Assembly: GCF_014649035.1 (NCBI RefSeq)
Contig: NZ_BMSG01000002.1
Coordinates: forward strand, 62,001-126,000
DNA length: 64,000 nt
DNA from: Streptomyces sindenensis
GTDB lineage: Bacteria; Actinomycetota; Actinomycetes; Streptomycetales; Streptomycetaceae
Direction: 5' to 3'
The notes under the pieces are model-generated. The model worked only from the letters and a program-made list of their open reading frames with translations. It did not search any database and was not told where the DNA came from. Every line of letters starts with the position of its first letter. Position 1 is the stretch's first letter. The translations under genes and the position numbers were made by a program. Below, piece by piece: positions 17,636-26,381 of this stretch.

Positions 17636-18865
17636 TCACCACGCCTCCCCGCTCTCCGCCGCCCGCCCGGGGGCGGCTTTGCCCCCGCCGCCGCTCTCCT
17701 GCCCTCGCAACAGCCGGAACGCCAGCAGCGGGAACACCAGCACCGACACCATCGCGGCGGCGACCAGAGCGGCTGCCTCCCCCGCGCCGATCGCCTTGTC
17801 GTCCAGGCCGATCGCGGTGATCGCCACCACCAGCGGCAGACACGTGGACGAGAAGAGCCCGAGCGCGGCCCGCGGGGCCCGCCCGGACAGGTCGCGCGGG
17901 GCCAGCAGATACGCCGGAACCCCGCGCACCAGCAGGAACAGCAGCAGGAAGACCGGCAGGAGCACCAGCGGCCGGCCGCCGTCCAGGAGCGCCGCGAGGT
18001 CGAAGTCGATGCCCGTGACGATGTAGAAGAACGGCACGAGGAAGCCGAAGCCCATCGCCTCGACCCGCTCCAGGATCGCGTCGCTGCGCTCGGGCACCGC
18101 CCCCTGGAGGACGAGCCGGGTCAGCATCCCCGCCGCGAACGCGCCGAGCAGGGTGTCCAGGCCGAAGACATGGGCGAGCCCCAGCATCCCGGCCAGCAGC
18201 AGCATCACGAAGCGCACGGCGAACTGGCCGCTGGAGTGCAGGGTGGCGGCGATGATCCCGGCGAACCACGGCGGCCTGGGCCGCATCGCCCAGAACACCG
18301 CGCCCGCCGTGACGACCGCGAACACGGCCAGCACCACGCTCGCCGCCCCCGGGCTGCGCCCGCTGAACAGCAGGGCCATCGCGATGATCGGCCCGAACTC
18401 CCCCACCGACCCGAAGGCCATCACCACCGACCCGAACCGCCCCTCAAGACGCCCCGAGTCCCGCAGGATCGGCAGGACGGCGCCCAGCGCGGTGCTGGTG
18501 AGCGCGGTGCCGATGACCAGGCTCTTCGACAGATCCGCCCCGCTCAGCAGCAGGGCGACGCCGAGCCCGGCGGCGAACGACAGCCCCCAGGCCCCACCGG
18601 CCCGGCGCAACGTGTCGCCGCGGACCTCGGCGAACCGGATCTCGTACCCCGCCAGGAAGATCAGCATCGAGAGCCCGAGGTCGGACAGGGTGTCGATGAC
18701 CTGGTCGTGACGGGCCCAGCCGAGCACATCGGGCCCGACCAGGATCCCGAGCACGATCTCGAAGATGACGACGGGGACCGGCAGCCACCGCCCCGTCGCG
18801 TAACCGAGCAGCGGGGCGAGAACCGCCAGGGCCATGATCAGAACGAGGGTGCCCGGGTACTCCAT
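17636..18865 (-). CDS. Cation:proton antiporter (CPA2 family)
   Basis: 409-aa membrane protein with 12-13 TM helices, a Na+/H+ exchanger-domain protein without C-terminal TrkA domains. The opening VPVVIFEIVLGILVGPDVLGWA and SDLGLSMLIFLAGYEIRF are family signatures. It probably exchanges Na+ or K+ for H+. No Shine-Dalgarno is seen; TATACA is exactly 6 nt upstream of the ATG on this strand, so the mRNA may be leaderless. Confidence 0.88.
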   Translation of the reverse strand: MEYPGTLVLIMALAVLAPLLGYATGRWLPVPVVIFEIVLGILVGPDVLGWARHDQVIDTLSDLGLSMLIFLAGYEIRFAEVRGDTLRRAGGAWGLSFAAGLGVALLLSGADLSKSLVIGTALTSTALGAVLPILRDSGRLEGRFGSVVMAFGSVGEFGPIIAMALLFSGRSPGAASVVLAVFAVVTAGAVFWAMRPRPPWFAGIIAATLHSSGQFAVRFVMLLLAGMLGLAHVFGLDTLLGAFAAGMLTRLVLQGAVPERSDAILERVEAMGFGFLVPFFYIVTGIDFDLAALLDGGRPLVLLPVFLLLFLLVRGVPAYLLAPRDLSGRAPRAALGLFSSTCLPLVVAITAIGLDDKAIGAGEAAALVAAAMVSVLVFPLLAFRLLRGQESGGGGKAAPGRAAESGEAW

Positions 18866-18926
18866 CGCTCGTGTATAGCAAGGAACGCACCGAAATCGTC
18901 CGCTATGACACCCTTGGCGCAGCCGC

Positions 18927-20447
18927 TCAGTTCGGGCAATGGCTGTCCCGGGCGGGCCGCTTCCCGGTGACCAGGAACGCGCTGACGGTCCGGTCGCCGC
19001 AGGCGTTGCCGTTGCCCAGATACATCCCGTGCCCGCCCTGCCCGACGGTCACCATCCTCGCCCGGTCACCGAGCGCCGCCCGCATCCTCAGGGCCCCGGC
19101 CAGCGGAGTGGCCGGATCGCGCAGGCTCTGGACCATCAGGACGTTCGAGGGGCCCTCGTCGGTGATCCGGACGGGTTTCGGCTCCCGGTCGTACTTCCAG
19201 AAGGCGCACGGAGCGATGTTCGCGGGCAGTCCGGCTGTCAGCGGATACCGCGCGCGGTCGGCTGCGACACGGCCGGCGTACCCGGAGTCCGGCCCCGGCC
19301 AGCGCACGTCGTTGCAGATCACCGCCATCATCACCGACGCGTCCTCGTCCGGTATCGCGCCCGCGAGCCCCGGCGGCAACGCGGGTCGGCCCCGCGGGTC
19401 CTGTGCCGAACGGATCAGCCGGGCCAGCGGCGCGAACCCCGCATCGCTGTCGAGGCTGCTGTGGAGCGCCTGCCGCAGCAGGTTCCCGGTCAGCGGGACG
19501 CCGGGGACCTCCGACTCCCTCGGCTCACGGTCCAGCTCCCGGGCCAGGGCGAGGAACAGCGGCTCCACGTCCTCGGCCCGCCGGGCCAGCCGGAGCCCCT
19601 CCGCCTCCCGGGCGGGATCCGCCGCCCAGGCCGCGAAGTCGGGAAACCGGAGCGCGACCGCCGGACCCACGTTCGCCATCCAGCCGTAGCCCACCCGCGT
19701 CGGGTCCGGGTCGCCGGTGCTGTCCAGGACCAGCCGGTCGACGCGGTCCGGATGCTCCTGCGCGTACACCGCCGCGACGTAGCTGCCGTACGAATGCCCC
19801 CAGACCGACAGCTTCCGCTCGCCCAGCGCGGCGCGCAGCCGGTCGATGTCGCGGGCCTGGTTCCGCGAGCTGAAGGACCCCAGCACCGGGCCGCCGTTGC
19901 GGGCGCACGAGGCGGCGGTGCGGCGGGAGCGTTCGGTGTTCTCGGTGATCGAGCCGTCCGCCGCGGGCCAGGACCGCAGCGTCACCACGTGCCGGTCGGC
20001 CTCGGGGAGCGCGCAGTTGGCCCGGGTGGATCCGCCGACCCCGCGCGGATCGAGGCCGACCAGGTCGTAGGCGCCGTCGGTCGCCGCCCGCAGCGCCTCG
20101 CCCTTCTGCGCCACACGCCGGACCCCCGAGCCGCCGGGGCCGCCGGCGAGCACCAGCAGAGTGCCCCGCCGGGCCTCGGGCCGGTCCGTGCGCAGCTGGG
20201 TCACCGCGAGGTCGACGCCGGGCCCGCCGGGGACGCGGTAGTCCAGGGGGACGCGGAGCGTCGCGCACTGCTGCCCGGCAGGTACGGGCGTGCCCGGGAC
20301 CGGCTCGCAGGGCCCCCAGGCGAGCGGAGGCACGATGGGTCCCGTCGGCCGGCCGTGTGCGACGGGGGCGCCGGCGGCGGTCAGCGTCCCGGCCACGGCG
20401 GCGGCGGAGACGGAGAGGAGTAAGGCTTTGCGGGTCCAGTTCGTCAT
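18927..20447 (-). CDS. Secreted alpha/beta hydrolase, tripeptidyl aminopeptidase-like
   Basis: 506-aa exported serine hydrolase of the SlpD/SlpE/TAP family. A signal peptide (to AAGAPVAHG) is followed by the N-terminal strand region PLDYRVPGGPGVDLAV, oxyanion loop LAGGPGGSG, nucleophile elbow GHSYGSYVA, and the C-terminal TAP-like domain with the catalytic Asp in SLRDPATP and His in GQGGHGMYL. It should remove N-terminal tripeptides from extracellular substrates. Conserved Cys pairs suggest disulfides. Start ATG 20447 places the signal peptide correctly. Confidence 0.88.
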   Translation of the reverse strand: MTNWTRKALLLSVSAAAVAGTLTAAGAPVAHGRPTGPIVPPLAWGPCEPVPGTPVPAGQQCATLRVPLDYRVPGGPGVDLAVTQLRTDRPEARRGTLLVLAGGPGGSGVRRVAQKGEALRAATDGAYDLVGLDPRGVGGSTRANCALPEADRHVVTLRSWPAADGSITENTERSRRTAASCARNGGPVLGSFSSRNQARDIDRLRAALGERKLSVWGHSYGSYVAAVYAQEHPDRVDRLVLDSTGDPDPTRVGYGWMANVGPAVALRFPDFAAWAADPAREAEGLRLARRAEDVEPLFLALARELDREPRESEVPGVPLTGNLLRQALHSSLDSDAGFAPLARLIRSAQDPRGRPALPPGLAGAIPDEDASVMMAVICNDVRWPGPDSGYAGRVAADRARYPLTAGLPANIAPCAFWKYDREPKPVRITDEGPSNVLMVQSLRDPATPLAGALRMRAALGDRARMVTVGQGGHGMYLGNGNACGDRTVSAFLVTGKRPARDSHCPN

Positions 20448-20718
20448 GGACTCAGCCTGGCCGGTCGACGGCCCGCCGCCCATCCGGGAGCCCGGTGCCC
20501 GGAGGGTGGGGACACCCCCCGGCCGGCTCCCGGGGCGGGCCCCCGGGCCACACCCGTCACGCGTTCTCCCGCACAGGCGTGCCGGGCGGCGGCCGGAGCC
20601 TTCGAGGGCCGGGGCGGCCCGGCGGGCGCGCGTGACCCGATCCGGGTCCGGGCACCCGGGGCCGGTGATGCGGGACACAGTGGGTGGAGGGAACCCCACC
20701 GCGTTCTAGGGTGTCAGG

Positions 20719-21801
20719 ATGCCTCTGCCCCTCACCTCCGAGCAGCCGCGTCCCGCCGCTGCCGGCGCCCCGGAGACCGGAAAGCCGCCTTCCGACGGCC
20801 GGGACCACTTCTTCGACAACGCGAAGTACCTGGCGATCGTGCTGGTCGCGATGGGACACGCGTGGGAGCCGCTGCCGTCGGGCCGTCTCGTGGAGACCGC
20901 GTACACCTTCGTCTACACGTTCCACATGCCCGTCTTCATCCTCATAGCGGGCTACTTCTCGCGGAACTTCGAGCTGCGGCCGGACCGGGTGTGGAAGCTG
21001 GTCACCAGCCTCCTGGCGCCCTACGTCCTCTTCGAGGTGCTCTACACGCTCTTCGAGCGGGTGGCCGACAAGCCCGACTTCCCCCTCTCGCCGCTGTCGC
21101 CCTACTGGCTGCTGTGGTTCCTGCCCGCCCTGTTCCTCTGGCGGCTGTCCACTCCCCTCTGGCAGTCCGTGCGATTCCCGGTACTGGTCTCCCTCGCCAT
21201 CGCCGCCCTCGCGACGCTGTCACCGGCCGCCGACGGGTCCCTCCAGATCCAGCGCATCCTGCAGTTCCTGCCGTTCTACGTACTCGGCCTGCGGCTGCGC
21301 CCGGAACACTTCCAGCTGCTGCGCTCCACCTGGGTGCGGATCGTGTCGGTGCCGGTGTTCGCCGTCGGGCTGCTCGTGGCGTACTGGCTGGTGCCCCGGA
21401 CGTCCACCGGGTGGTTCTACCGCAAGAACAGCACCGACCGGCTGGACATGGCCGAGTGGACCGGGCCGACCGTCACCGTGCTGCTGTTCGGGGCCGCGAT
21501 CGTGCTGGGCGCCTGCTTCCTCGCCTGGGTGCCCAAGGGCAGGAGCTGGATGACCGCGCTCGGCACCTGCACGCTGTACGGGTATCTGCTCCACGGCTTC
21601 GTCGTACGCGGCCTGAAGTACGGCGGCTTCTACGACGACCCGTTCTTCGGCACCACGCTGGGCACGGTCACCGTCACCCTGGGCGCGATCGCCGTCATCA
21701 CCCTGCTCTGCACGCCCCCGGTCCGGCGGCTGCTGCGCCCGCTGCTGGAACCGCGTATGGCGTGGGCCCGGCAGAAACCACCGGCCGCCAGGGCGTCCTG
21801 A
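20719..21801 (+). CDS. Membrane acyltransferase (Acyltransf_3 family)
   Basis: 360-aa protein with about ten TM helices, like the OafA/fucose-4-O-acetylase type. DNAKYLAIVLVAMGHAWEPL gives the active-site His, and FHMPVFILIAGYFSRN is the second family motif. It would transfer an acyl group to a surface carbohydrate or lipid. It has a leaderless signature: TAGGGT at 20707-20712, 6 nt before the ATG. The C-terminus is basic. Confidence 0.85.
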   Translation: MPLPLTSEQPRPAAAGAPETGKPPSDGRDHFFDNAKYLAIVLVAMGHAWEPLPSGRLVETAYTFVYTFHMPVFILIAGYFSRNFELRPDRVWKLVTSLLAPYVLFEVLYTLFERVADKPDFPLSPLSPYWLLWFLPALFLWRLSTPLWQSVRFPVLVSLAIAALATLSPAADGSLQIQRILQFLPFYVLGLRLRPEHFQLLRSTWVRIVSVPVFAVGLLVAYWLVPRTSTGWFYRKNSTDRLDMAEWTGPTVTVLLFGAAIVLGACFLAWVPKGRSWMTALGTCTLYGYLLHGFVVRGLKYGGFYDDPFFGTTLGTVTVTLGAIAVITLLCTPPVRRLLRPLLEPRMAWARQKPPAARAS

Positions 21802-21833
21802 GACGCACCGAACGGCCGGGGCGGGCGAGGGCC

Positions 21834-22037
21834 TCAGTGATCCACGACGACGGTCCGGCCGAGCACCGCGACGTGCTCCAGGACATCCTCCAGCGGATCG
21901 TCGATCTGGCCCGTGGAGATCAGGGCCACCTGCGGGCCGTTGTGGGAGTCGGTGTGCGTCTCGTCGGCGTGGGCGGCGGTGGCGGGCAGCATGGACGCCA
22001 CCACCGTCACGCCTAACGCGGTCAGCTTCCTTTTCAT
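21834..22037 (-). CDS. Small secreted protein
   Basis: 67-aa exported protein: signal peptide MKRKLTALGVTVVASMLPATAAHA, then a short acidic mature part ending in QVALISTGQIDDPLEDVLEH and VVVDH. Small proteins of this form with the GQIDDPLEDVLEH core are common in streptomycetes; function unknown. Start ATG 22037 chosen for the signal peptide; the frame is open further upstream. Confidence 0.7.
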   Translation of the reverse strand: MKRKLTALGVTVVASMLPATAAHADETHTDSHNGPQVALISTGQIDDPLEDVLEHVAVLGRTVVVDH

Positions 22038-22116
22038 GGCGCTGATTGAAGGGCTCGCCGACCCGTGGCTTCCGTGACGAAAAGTCACCCGCCGACGGCC
22101 ACCGGGCCCTCAGGGG

Positions 22117-23703
22117 TCACGCCGCGCGGTTCTTCCGGCGCTGCGCCGCGGCCGCCCGCTCCTCGGGCGTCGGCACCCCGGGGCGGCCGCGCCGGGCCGG
22201 GGCCCCGCCGCCACGCCGGGTGCCGCGCCCCATGAAGGCGCCACCGCCACCGCCGCCCCGGCCGGAGCGCTCCTTGGGCGGGGCGGTGACGACGACCGGG
22301 ACGCCGGAGGGCGCCTGCGCACCCGTGATCCGGCTGAGCTCGGCCTCGCCGGAGCGGACCTGGGTGACCTGCGGGGTGATCCCGGCGTCCGCCATCAGCC
22401 GGGTCATCTCCCGGCGCTGGTTCGGCAGCACCAGGGTGACGACGCTGCCGGACTCCCCCGCCCGGGCGGTACGGCCGCCGCGGTGCAGGTAGTCCTTGTG
22501 GTCGGTCGGCGGGTCCACGTTGACGACGAGGTCGAGGTTGTCGACGTGGATGCCGCGCGCCGCGACGTTGGTGGCGACCAGGACCGTGACGTGCCCGGTC
22601 TTGAACCGGTCCAGGGTGCGGGTGCGCTGCGGCTGGGACTTGCCGCCGTGCAGGGCCGCCGCCCGGACCCCGCTGTGCAGCAGGTGGTCGGTGAGCTTGT
22701 CCACGGCGTGCTTGGTGTCCAGGAACATGATCACGCGGCCGTCGCGGGCCGCGATCTCCGTCGTGGTGGCGTACTTGTCGGCGCCCTGGACGTACAGCAC
22801 GTGGTGCTCCATCGTCGTGACCGCGCCGGCGGCCGGGTCGACGGAGTGCACGACCGGGTCCTTCAGGTACGTACGCACCAGCAGGTCGACGTTGCGGTCC
22901 AGGGTGGCCGAGAAAAGCATCCGCTGCCCGTCCGGGTTCACCTGGTCGAGCAGCTCGGTGACCTGCGGCATGAAGCCCATGTCGGCCATCTGGTCGGCCT
23001 CGTCGAGCACCGTGACGGCGACCCGGTCCAGCTTGCAGTCGCCGCGCTCGATGAGGTCCTTGAGGCGGCCCGGCGTGGCGACGACGACCTCGGCCCCGCC
23101 GCGCAGCGCGCTCGCCTGACGGCCGATGGACATGCCGCCGACCACGGTGGCGATGCGCAGCTTCAGCGACCGGGCGTACGGGGTGAGCGCGTCGGTGACC
23201 TGCTGGGCCAGCTCCCGGGTGGGGACGAGGACCAGGGCCAGGGGGCGCTTGGCGTCGGCGCGGCGGCCGGCCGTGCGGGCCAGCAGCGCGAGGCCGAAGG
23301 CGAGGGTCTTGCCGGAGCCGGTGCGGCCGCGGCCCAGGACGTCCCGGCCGGCCAGCGAGTTCGGCAGGGTGGCCGCCTGGATCGGGAAGGGCACGGTCAC
23401 GCCCTCGGTGGCCAGCGCCTTCTTCAGCGGTGCGGGCATCTCCAGCTCGTCGAAGGTCTCGACGGCGGGGAGGGCCGGGGTCAGCGTCACCGGCAGGGCG
23501 AATTCGCCCTTGACGCCGGAGGCGGAACGGCGGCCGTAACCACCGGACCGGCCGGATCCGCCCGAGCCGCCGGACCGCCGGGGGCCGCCGCCGAAGCCCG
23601 CGGCCCGGCGCTCACCGCCGCCACCGCCCGAGTAGCGGGGGGCGCCGCCGGAACGCGTCCGGGAGAACCGGTCGTTCGAGCGGGGGGTGCGTTCGCGATT
23701 CAT
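22117..23703 (-). CDS. DEAD-box RNA helicase
   Basis: 528-aa ATP-dependent RNA helicase. Motifs in order: Q motif PFPIQAATLP, motif I GRGRTGSGKT, Ia PTRELAQQ, Ib TPGRLKDLI, II DEAD in VLDEADQMADMGF, III SAT, V TNVAARGIHVDNLD, VI HRGGRTARAG. Both ends are low-complexity RGG/Gly-Arg-Ser tails typical of cold-shock helicases. It lies 190 bp downstream of a cold-shock protein gene on the same strand, separated by two strong hairpins, so expression by read-through is possible. ATG 23703 follows GAAAGG. Confidence 0.92.
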   Translation of the reverse strand: MNRERTPRSNDRFSRTRSGGAPRYSGGGGGERRAAGFGGGPRRSGGSGGSGRSGGYGRRSASGVKGEFALPVTLTPALPAVETFDELEMPAPLKKALATEGVTVPFPIQAATLPNSLAGRDVLGRGRTGSGKTLAFGLALLARTAGRRADAKRPLALVLVPTRELAQQVTDALTPYARSLKLRIATVVGGMSIGRQASALRGGAEVVVATPGRLKDLIERGDCKLDRVAVTVLDEADQMADMGFMPQVTELLDQVNPDGQRMLFSATLDRNVDLLVRTYLKDPVVHSVDPAAGAVTTMEHHVLYVQGADKYATTTEIAARDGRVIMFLDTKHAVDKLTDHLLHSGVRAAALHGGKSQPQRTRTLDRFKTGHVTVLVATNVAARGIHVDNLDLVVNVDPPTDHKDYLHRGGRTARAGESGSVVTLVLPNQRREMTRLMADAGITPQVTQVRSGEAELSRITGAQAPSGVPVVVTAPPKERSGRGGGGGGAFMGRGTRRGGGAPARRGRPGVPTPEERAAAAQRRKNRAA

Positions 23704-23800
23704 GCAGAACCTTTCCTCGATGGGCACGTATCGAGGGATTCTTTTTCGGGAAGCGACCGTGAACGGCACCCGGAATCGCAAGAACGAGCCGATGAAATGA

Positions 23801-23826
23801 CAAAAGAAAACGGGCCCCGGGGCCCG
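23801..23826 (-). terminator. Intrinsic terminator downstream of cold-shock gene
   Basis: A perfect 16-base palindrome CGGGCCCCGGGGCCCG (23811-23826) is followed, on the minus strand, by a T-rich run (TTTTCTTTTG). This has the form of a rho-independent terminator for the cspA-like transcript and lies just before the helicase gene. Confidence 0.7.
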
Positions 23827-23842
23827 GAAACGACAACGAGCC

Positions 23843-23869
23843 GGGGCCCGCACCCATGGTGCGGGCCCC
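23843..23869 (-). terminator. Strong hairpin after cold-shock gene
   Basis: Perfect 12-bp inverted repeat GGGGCCCGCACC with a 3-nt loop and matching arm (23843-23854/23858-23869). It lies 24 nt after the cold-shock gene stop and just before the second hairpin and T-run. Probably a 3'-end stabiliser or the first part of a tandem terminator. Confidence 0.65.
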
Positions 23870-23893
23870 AGCTGCGCCGTGCTGCCCGAGTGA

Positions 23894-24097
23894 TCAGGCG
23901 GGGACGATGTTCTCGGCCTGCGGGCCCTTCTGGCCCTGCGTGACGTCGAAGCTCACCTTCTGGCCTTCCTGCAGCTCACGGAAGCCGCTGGAGGCGATGT
24001 TGCTGTAGTGGGCGAAGACGTCGGCGCCGCCGCCGTCCTGCTCGATGAAGCCGAAGCCCTTTTCCGAGTTGAACCACTTCACGGTGCCAGTAGCCAT
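23894..24097 (-). CDS. Cold-shock protein (CspA family)
   Basis: 67-aa single OB-fold RNA chaperone. RNP1 KGFGFIEQ and RNP2 DVFAHYSNI motifs are present, and the length is exactly that of the family. A strong GAAGGAGATA Shine-Dalgarno precedes the ATG. The upstream leader is long and AT-richer than the surroundings, as common for cold-shock genes. Confidence 0.95.
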   Translation of the reverse strand: MATGTVKWFNSEKGFGFIEQDGGGADVFAHYSNIASSGFRELQEGQKVSFDVTQGQKGPQAENIVPA

Positions 24098-24390
24098 GTC
24101 ATATCTCCTTCAAGAGGGGCAGAGCCCGCGGGTCCACACTGTGCGGACCCCACGTCGCCGCGATGATTACCCCGTCCGGAAGAACACAAGAACACCGGAA
24201 AGACAAAAGTGCGCCCGCTGACATCCGGTCGGCAGGAGCACTTGAAGTTTTTTGGGAACCACAACTGCAACTGAGATCAAGACTAGCACGATAGACCGGG
24301 AGAGGCAGTGCCTCATATCACCGGCCGTACGGGAACATAAAAAGCCTCATCGCACATTGCGCGAAATTCTGTGCTGTCGAATACAGATAT
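24098..24390 (-). other. Leader/promoter region of cold-shock gene
   Basis: About 290 bases with no supported ORF. On the minus strand it reads into the cold-shock gene and contains AT-rich words unusual here (AAAAAACTTCAAG, CTAGTCTTGATC). TATCGT and TAGTCT are -10-like boxes, but no matched -35 is clear. A structured, temperature-sensitive 5' leader is plausible by analogy with other csp genes; the fold was not computed. Confidence 0.4.
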
Positions 24391-24714
24391 TCAGCCGGAG
24401 CTGCCGCGCAGTTCCTCGTTGAGGCGCAGGGCCTCCTCGAGCTGGTCCTCCAGGATGACGATGCGGCAGGCGGCCTCGACGGGCGTGCCGGCGTCGACCA
24501 GCTCGCGGGCGCGGGCGGCGATGCGCAACTGGTAGCGGGAGTAGCGGCGATGGCCGCCCTCGGACCGCAGCGGGGTGATCAGACGGGCCTCGCCGATCGC
24601 CCGGAGGAACCCCGGCGTCGCACCGATCATCTCCGCGGCCCGCCCCATCGTGTAAGCGGGGTAATCGTCGTCGTCGAGCCGGTCGGTGGCGTGCGAGGGG
24701 GTCTTCGGGGGCAT
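24391..24714 (-). CDS. MerR-family HTH regulator
   Basis: 107-aa DNA-binding protein. YTMGRAAEMIGATPGFLRAIGEARLITPLRSEGGHRRYSRYQLRIAARARELVDAG is a MerR winged helix (about residues 20-75), followed by a short coiled coil ILEDQLEEALRLNEELRG for dimerisation. It has no effector domain, like the short HspR-type members. ATG 24714 is preferred for its AGAGG site; GTG 24732 would add six residues. It is divergent from the small-RNA promoter at 24915-24961. Confidence 0.85.
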   Translation of the reverse strand: MPPKTPSHATDRLDDDDYPAYTMGRAAEMIGATPGFLRAIGEARLITPLRSEGGHRRYSRYQLRIAARARELVDAGTPVEAACRIVILEDQLEEALRLNEELRGSSG

Positions 24715-24914
24715 CTGCACCTCTTCCGTCACGCTCGCCCGGAGGAGCCGGGCGCCGTACGCCTGCGGGGTGCACCTCGGCCGCGTACCGCTGTTTCACG
24801 TGACTGCACAAGAAACCCTAATCGCCCCGCGAGGCCATGTCTATCGCGGCCGGAACAGATTCGGGTGGCCGCGGAGGGCAGGGCGAATCTGCCCTCACGG
24901 CCCTTCCTCGGATC

Positions 24915-24961
24915 ACTGACCGACCGGTCAGTTGTCGTCAGGAGTACCGCGGGGCCATAAT
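24915..24961 (+). promoter_or_regulatory. TetR-type operator and sigma-70-like promoter of the predicted sRNA
   Basis: The 18-base perfect palindrome ACTGACCGACCGGTCAGT (24915-24932; 8-bp arms, 2-bp centre) has the GACCG-CGGTC form common in actinobacterial TetR operators. It abuts TTGTCG (24932-24937), which is followed after 18 bp by CATAAT (24956-24961). Transcription should begin near 24968, exactly where the first RNA hairpin starts. No TetR gene is adjacent, so the regulator would act from elsewhere. Confidence 0.6.
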
Positions 24962-24967
24962 GCACGC

Positions 24968-25094
24968 GTAGCCCTTCACGCATCCCCCGTCGTGAAGGGC
25001 TACACCCCTGTCCGGAGCCGGTTCCGGGCGGCGCGGGGCGCAGGCTCGCCCACGGGCAAGGGACTCCCCTCGTGGTCCCCTGCCCGTGTTTTTT
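24968..25094 (+). ncRNA. Predicted small RNA (~127 nt) with intrinsic terminator
   Basis: Not coding on any convincing frame. From the predicted start the RNA opens with a perfect 13-bp hairpin (GTAGCCCTTCACG 24968-24980 pairing with 24991-25003; 10-nt C-rich loop containing CCCCC). After a GC-rich middle it ends in a 14-bp hairpin (CACGGGCAAGGGAC 25051-25064 with GTCCCCTGCCCGTG 25075-25088; one mismatch) directly followed by six T. Promoter, two hairpins and terminator make an independent transcript likely. The C-rich loop could pair with Shine-Dalgarno sequences. Alternative: an attenuated leader of the XRE gene at 25164. Confidence 0.6.
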
Positions 25095-25163
25095 CGAGTT
25101 AACAGTGACGTAGAGTGTTTGCGCAAGCTCAGTTCCGACTCCGAGGTGATCGTGGAGGCCCGG

Positions 25164-25676
25164 ATGGCCATGGACGACGGCGACGAACGCGGTCCGGAAC
25201 CTGTTGGCACCCCCGGCCCGGACGAGCTGCCCCGCCTCGACTCGCTGCGGGAAAAGGTCGAGTACATGGTCGAGAAGACCTTCCCCGGCCGGAAGATCTC
25301 GGGCCGGGTCTTCGCCGAACTGGTCCGCGACCGCGGCGGCTCGCTGTCGCACAGCTACTTCTCCAACATCCTGGCCGGCAAGGTCACCCAGCCCTCCGAG
25401 GACATCCTCAAGGCCCTCGGGCTGGGGTTCGGCGTGGACTGGCGCTTCTTCAAGGAGGAGTCCGAGGTCGTCGACGACGTCGTCGCCGGGCTCCAGTTCC
25501 TGGCCAAGCGGCGCACCGGGGAGATCAGCGGAGTGGCCGGCCGGGGCCTGGACGACGACGGGCTCCCCCCGGAACTGCTGCGGTTCGCCCTGTCCCTGCT
25601 GGAGGACGCCGCCCGGGAGAAGGACGGCTCCGGGGGCGGCGGAGCGGGCGGAGCGGTGGGAGAGATTCCGCGGTGA
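25164..25676 (+). CDS. XRE-family transcriptional regulator
   Basis: 170-aa DNA-binding protein. The N-terminus is acidic. An HTH spans about residues 35-85 (FAELVRDRGGSLSHSYFSNILAGKVTQPSEDILKALGLGFGVDWRFF), and the C-terminus has a helical region and a Gly-rich tail. ATG 25164 follows GGAGG; the frame is open to 25086. TAGAGT at 25111-25116 may be its -10, just after the sRNA terminator. It is followed by an ImmA-type protease gene, the partner that in ICEBs1-like systems cleaves the XRE repressor. Confidence 0.85.
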   Translation: MAMDDGDERGPEPVGTPGPDELPRLDSLREKVEYMVEKTFPGRKISGRVFAELVRDRGGSLSHSYFSNILAGKVTQPSEDILKALGLGFGVDWRFFKEESEVVDDVVAGLQFLAKRRTGEISGVAGRGLDDDGLPPELLRFALSLLEDAAREKDGSGGGGAGGAVGEIPR

Positions 25677-25715
25677 GGCACCATCCCGCGGGCCCGGCAG
25701 CGTAGCGTCTTCGTC

Positions 25716-26303
25716 ATGTCCCTGCGGAAACTGCGGAAAGAGTGCGAGGCCGGGCTCGCCGACCTTCCCCTCCCGGTTCCCTTCACGCTGGACGGGCTCG
25801 TCGCGAACATGGAGGCGGCCGGCGGGCGCACGATCCGGCTGCACGAGATGCCGGACCGCCTCGCCCGCGTCAACACCGCCTGCGGGCTGCGGCTGAAGGC
25901 GGGCCCCACCAGCCTCGTCCTCTACCGCCGCAGACCGACCGCGTACCAGACCCAGCACGTGATCCTGCACGAGCTGTGCCACGAGTGGTTCGACCACGGC
26001 ACGACCCTCGACGCGGAGCAACTGCGCACGCTCCTCCCGGTCTTCGACACCTCGCTGATCGCCCGGATGATCTCCCCGGCCGCCGCCGAGTCCTTCGTCT
26101 CCGGCGGCGGCACCATCCAGGCCCGCGCCCAGTACGACACCCATGACGAACGCATGGCCGAATTCGGTGCCTCCCTGATCCCCCGGATGGCGCGGGACCT
26201 CACCACCGATGACATGGTGGGGCGGCTGGACAACTCCCTGTCCCGCCCGGTGGCCCACCGGCGGCGCGGTCTCTTCCCCCGACGACGGTCCGGCGATACC
26301 TGA
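25716..26303 (+). CDS. ImmA/IrrE-family metallo-endopeptidase
   Basis: 195-aa protein with the zinc-protease signature HELCH (residues 85-89) inside QHVILHELCHEWFDH. IrrE/ImmA enzymes activate gene expression by cutting a cognate XRE repressor; the adjacent XRE gene is the obvious candidate substrate. The gene has its own leaderless-type promoter, TAGCGT at 25703-25708, 7 nt before the ATG, so it can be made independently of the regulator. The extreme C-terminus is Arg-rich. Confidence 0.87.
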   Translation: MSLRKLRKECEAGLADLPLPVPFTLDGLVANMEAAGGRTIRLHEMPDRLARVNTACGLRLKAGPTSLVLYRRRPTAYQTQHVILHELCHEWFDHGTTLDAEQLRTLLPVFDTSLIARMISPAAAESFVSGGGTIQARAQYDTHDERMAEFGASLIPRMARDLTTDDMVGRLDNSLSRPVAHRRRGLFPRRRSGDT

Positions 26304-26381
26304 CACGTGCCACCGCGCTCCGCCCGAGGGCCCCGCCCCGCACCCCCGATTCCGCACCCCGACCCGAGGACGAACACCGCC

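Noticed and set aside
24995-25008. 14-base identity AAGGGCTACACCCC between the predicted sRNA and 49664-49677 upstream of sigN
   Set aside because: A 14-base match is expected by chance several times in a GC-rich window of this size. No extended complementarity or shared structure was seen.
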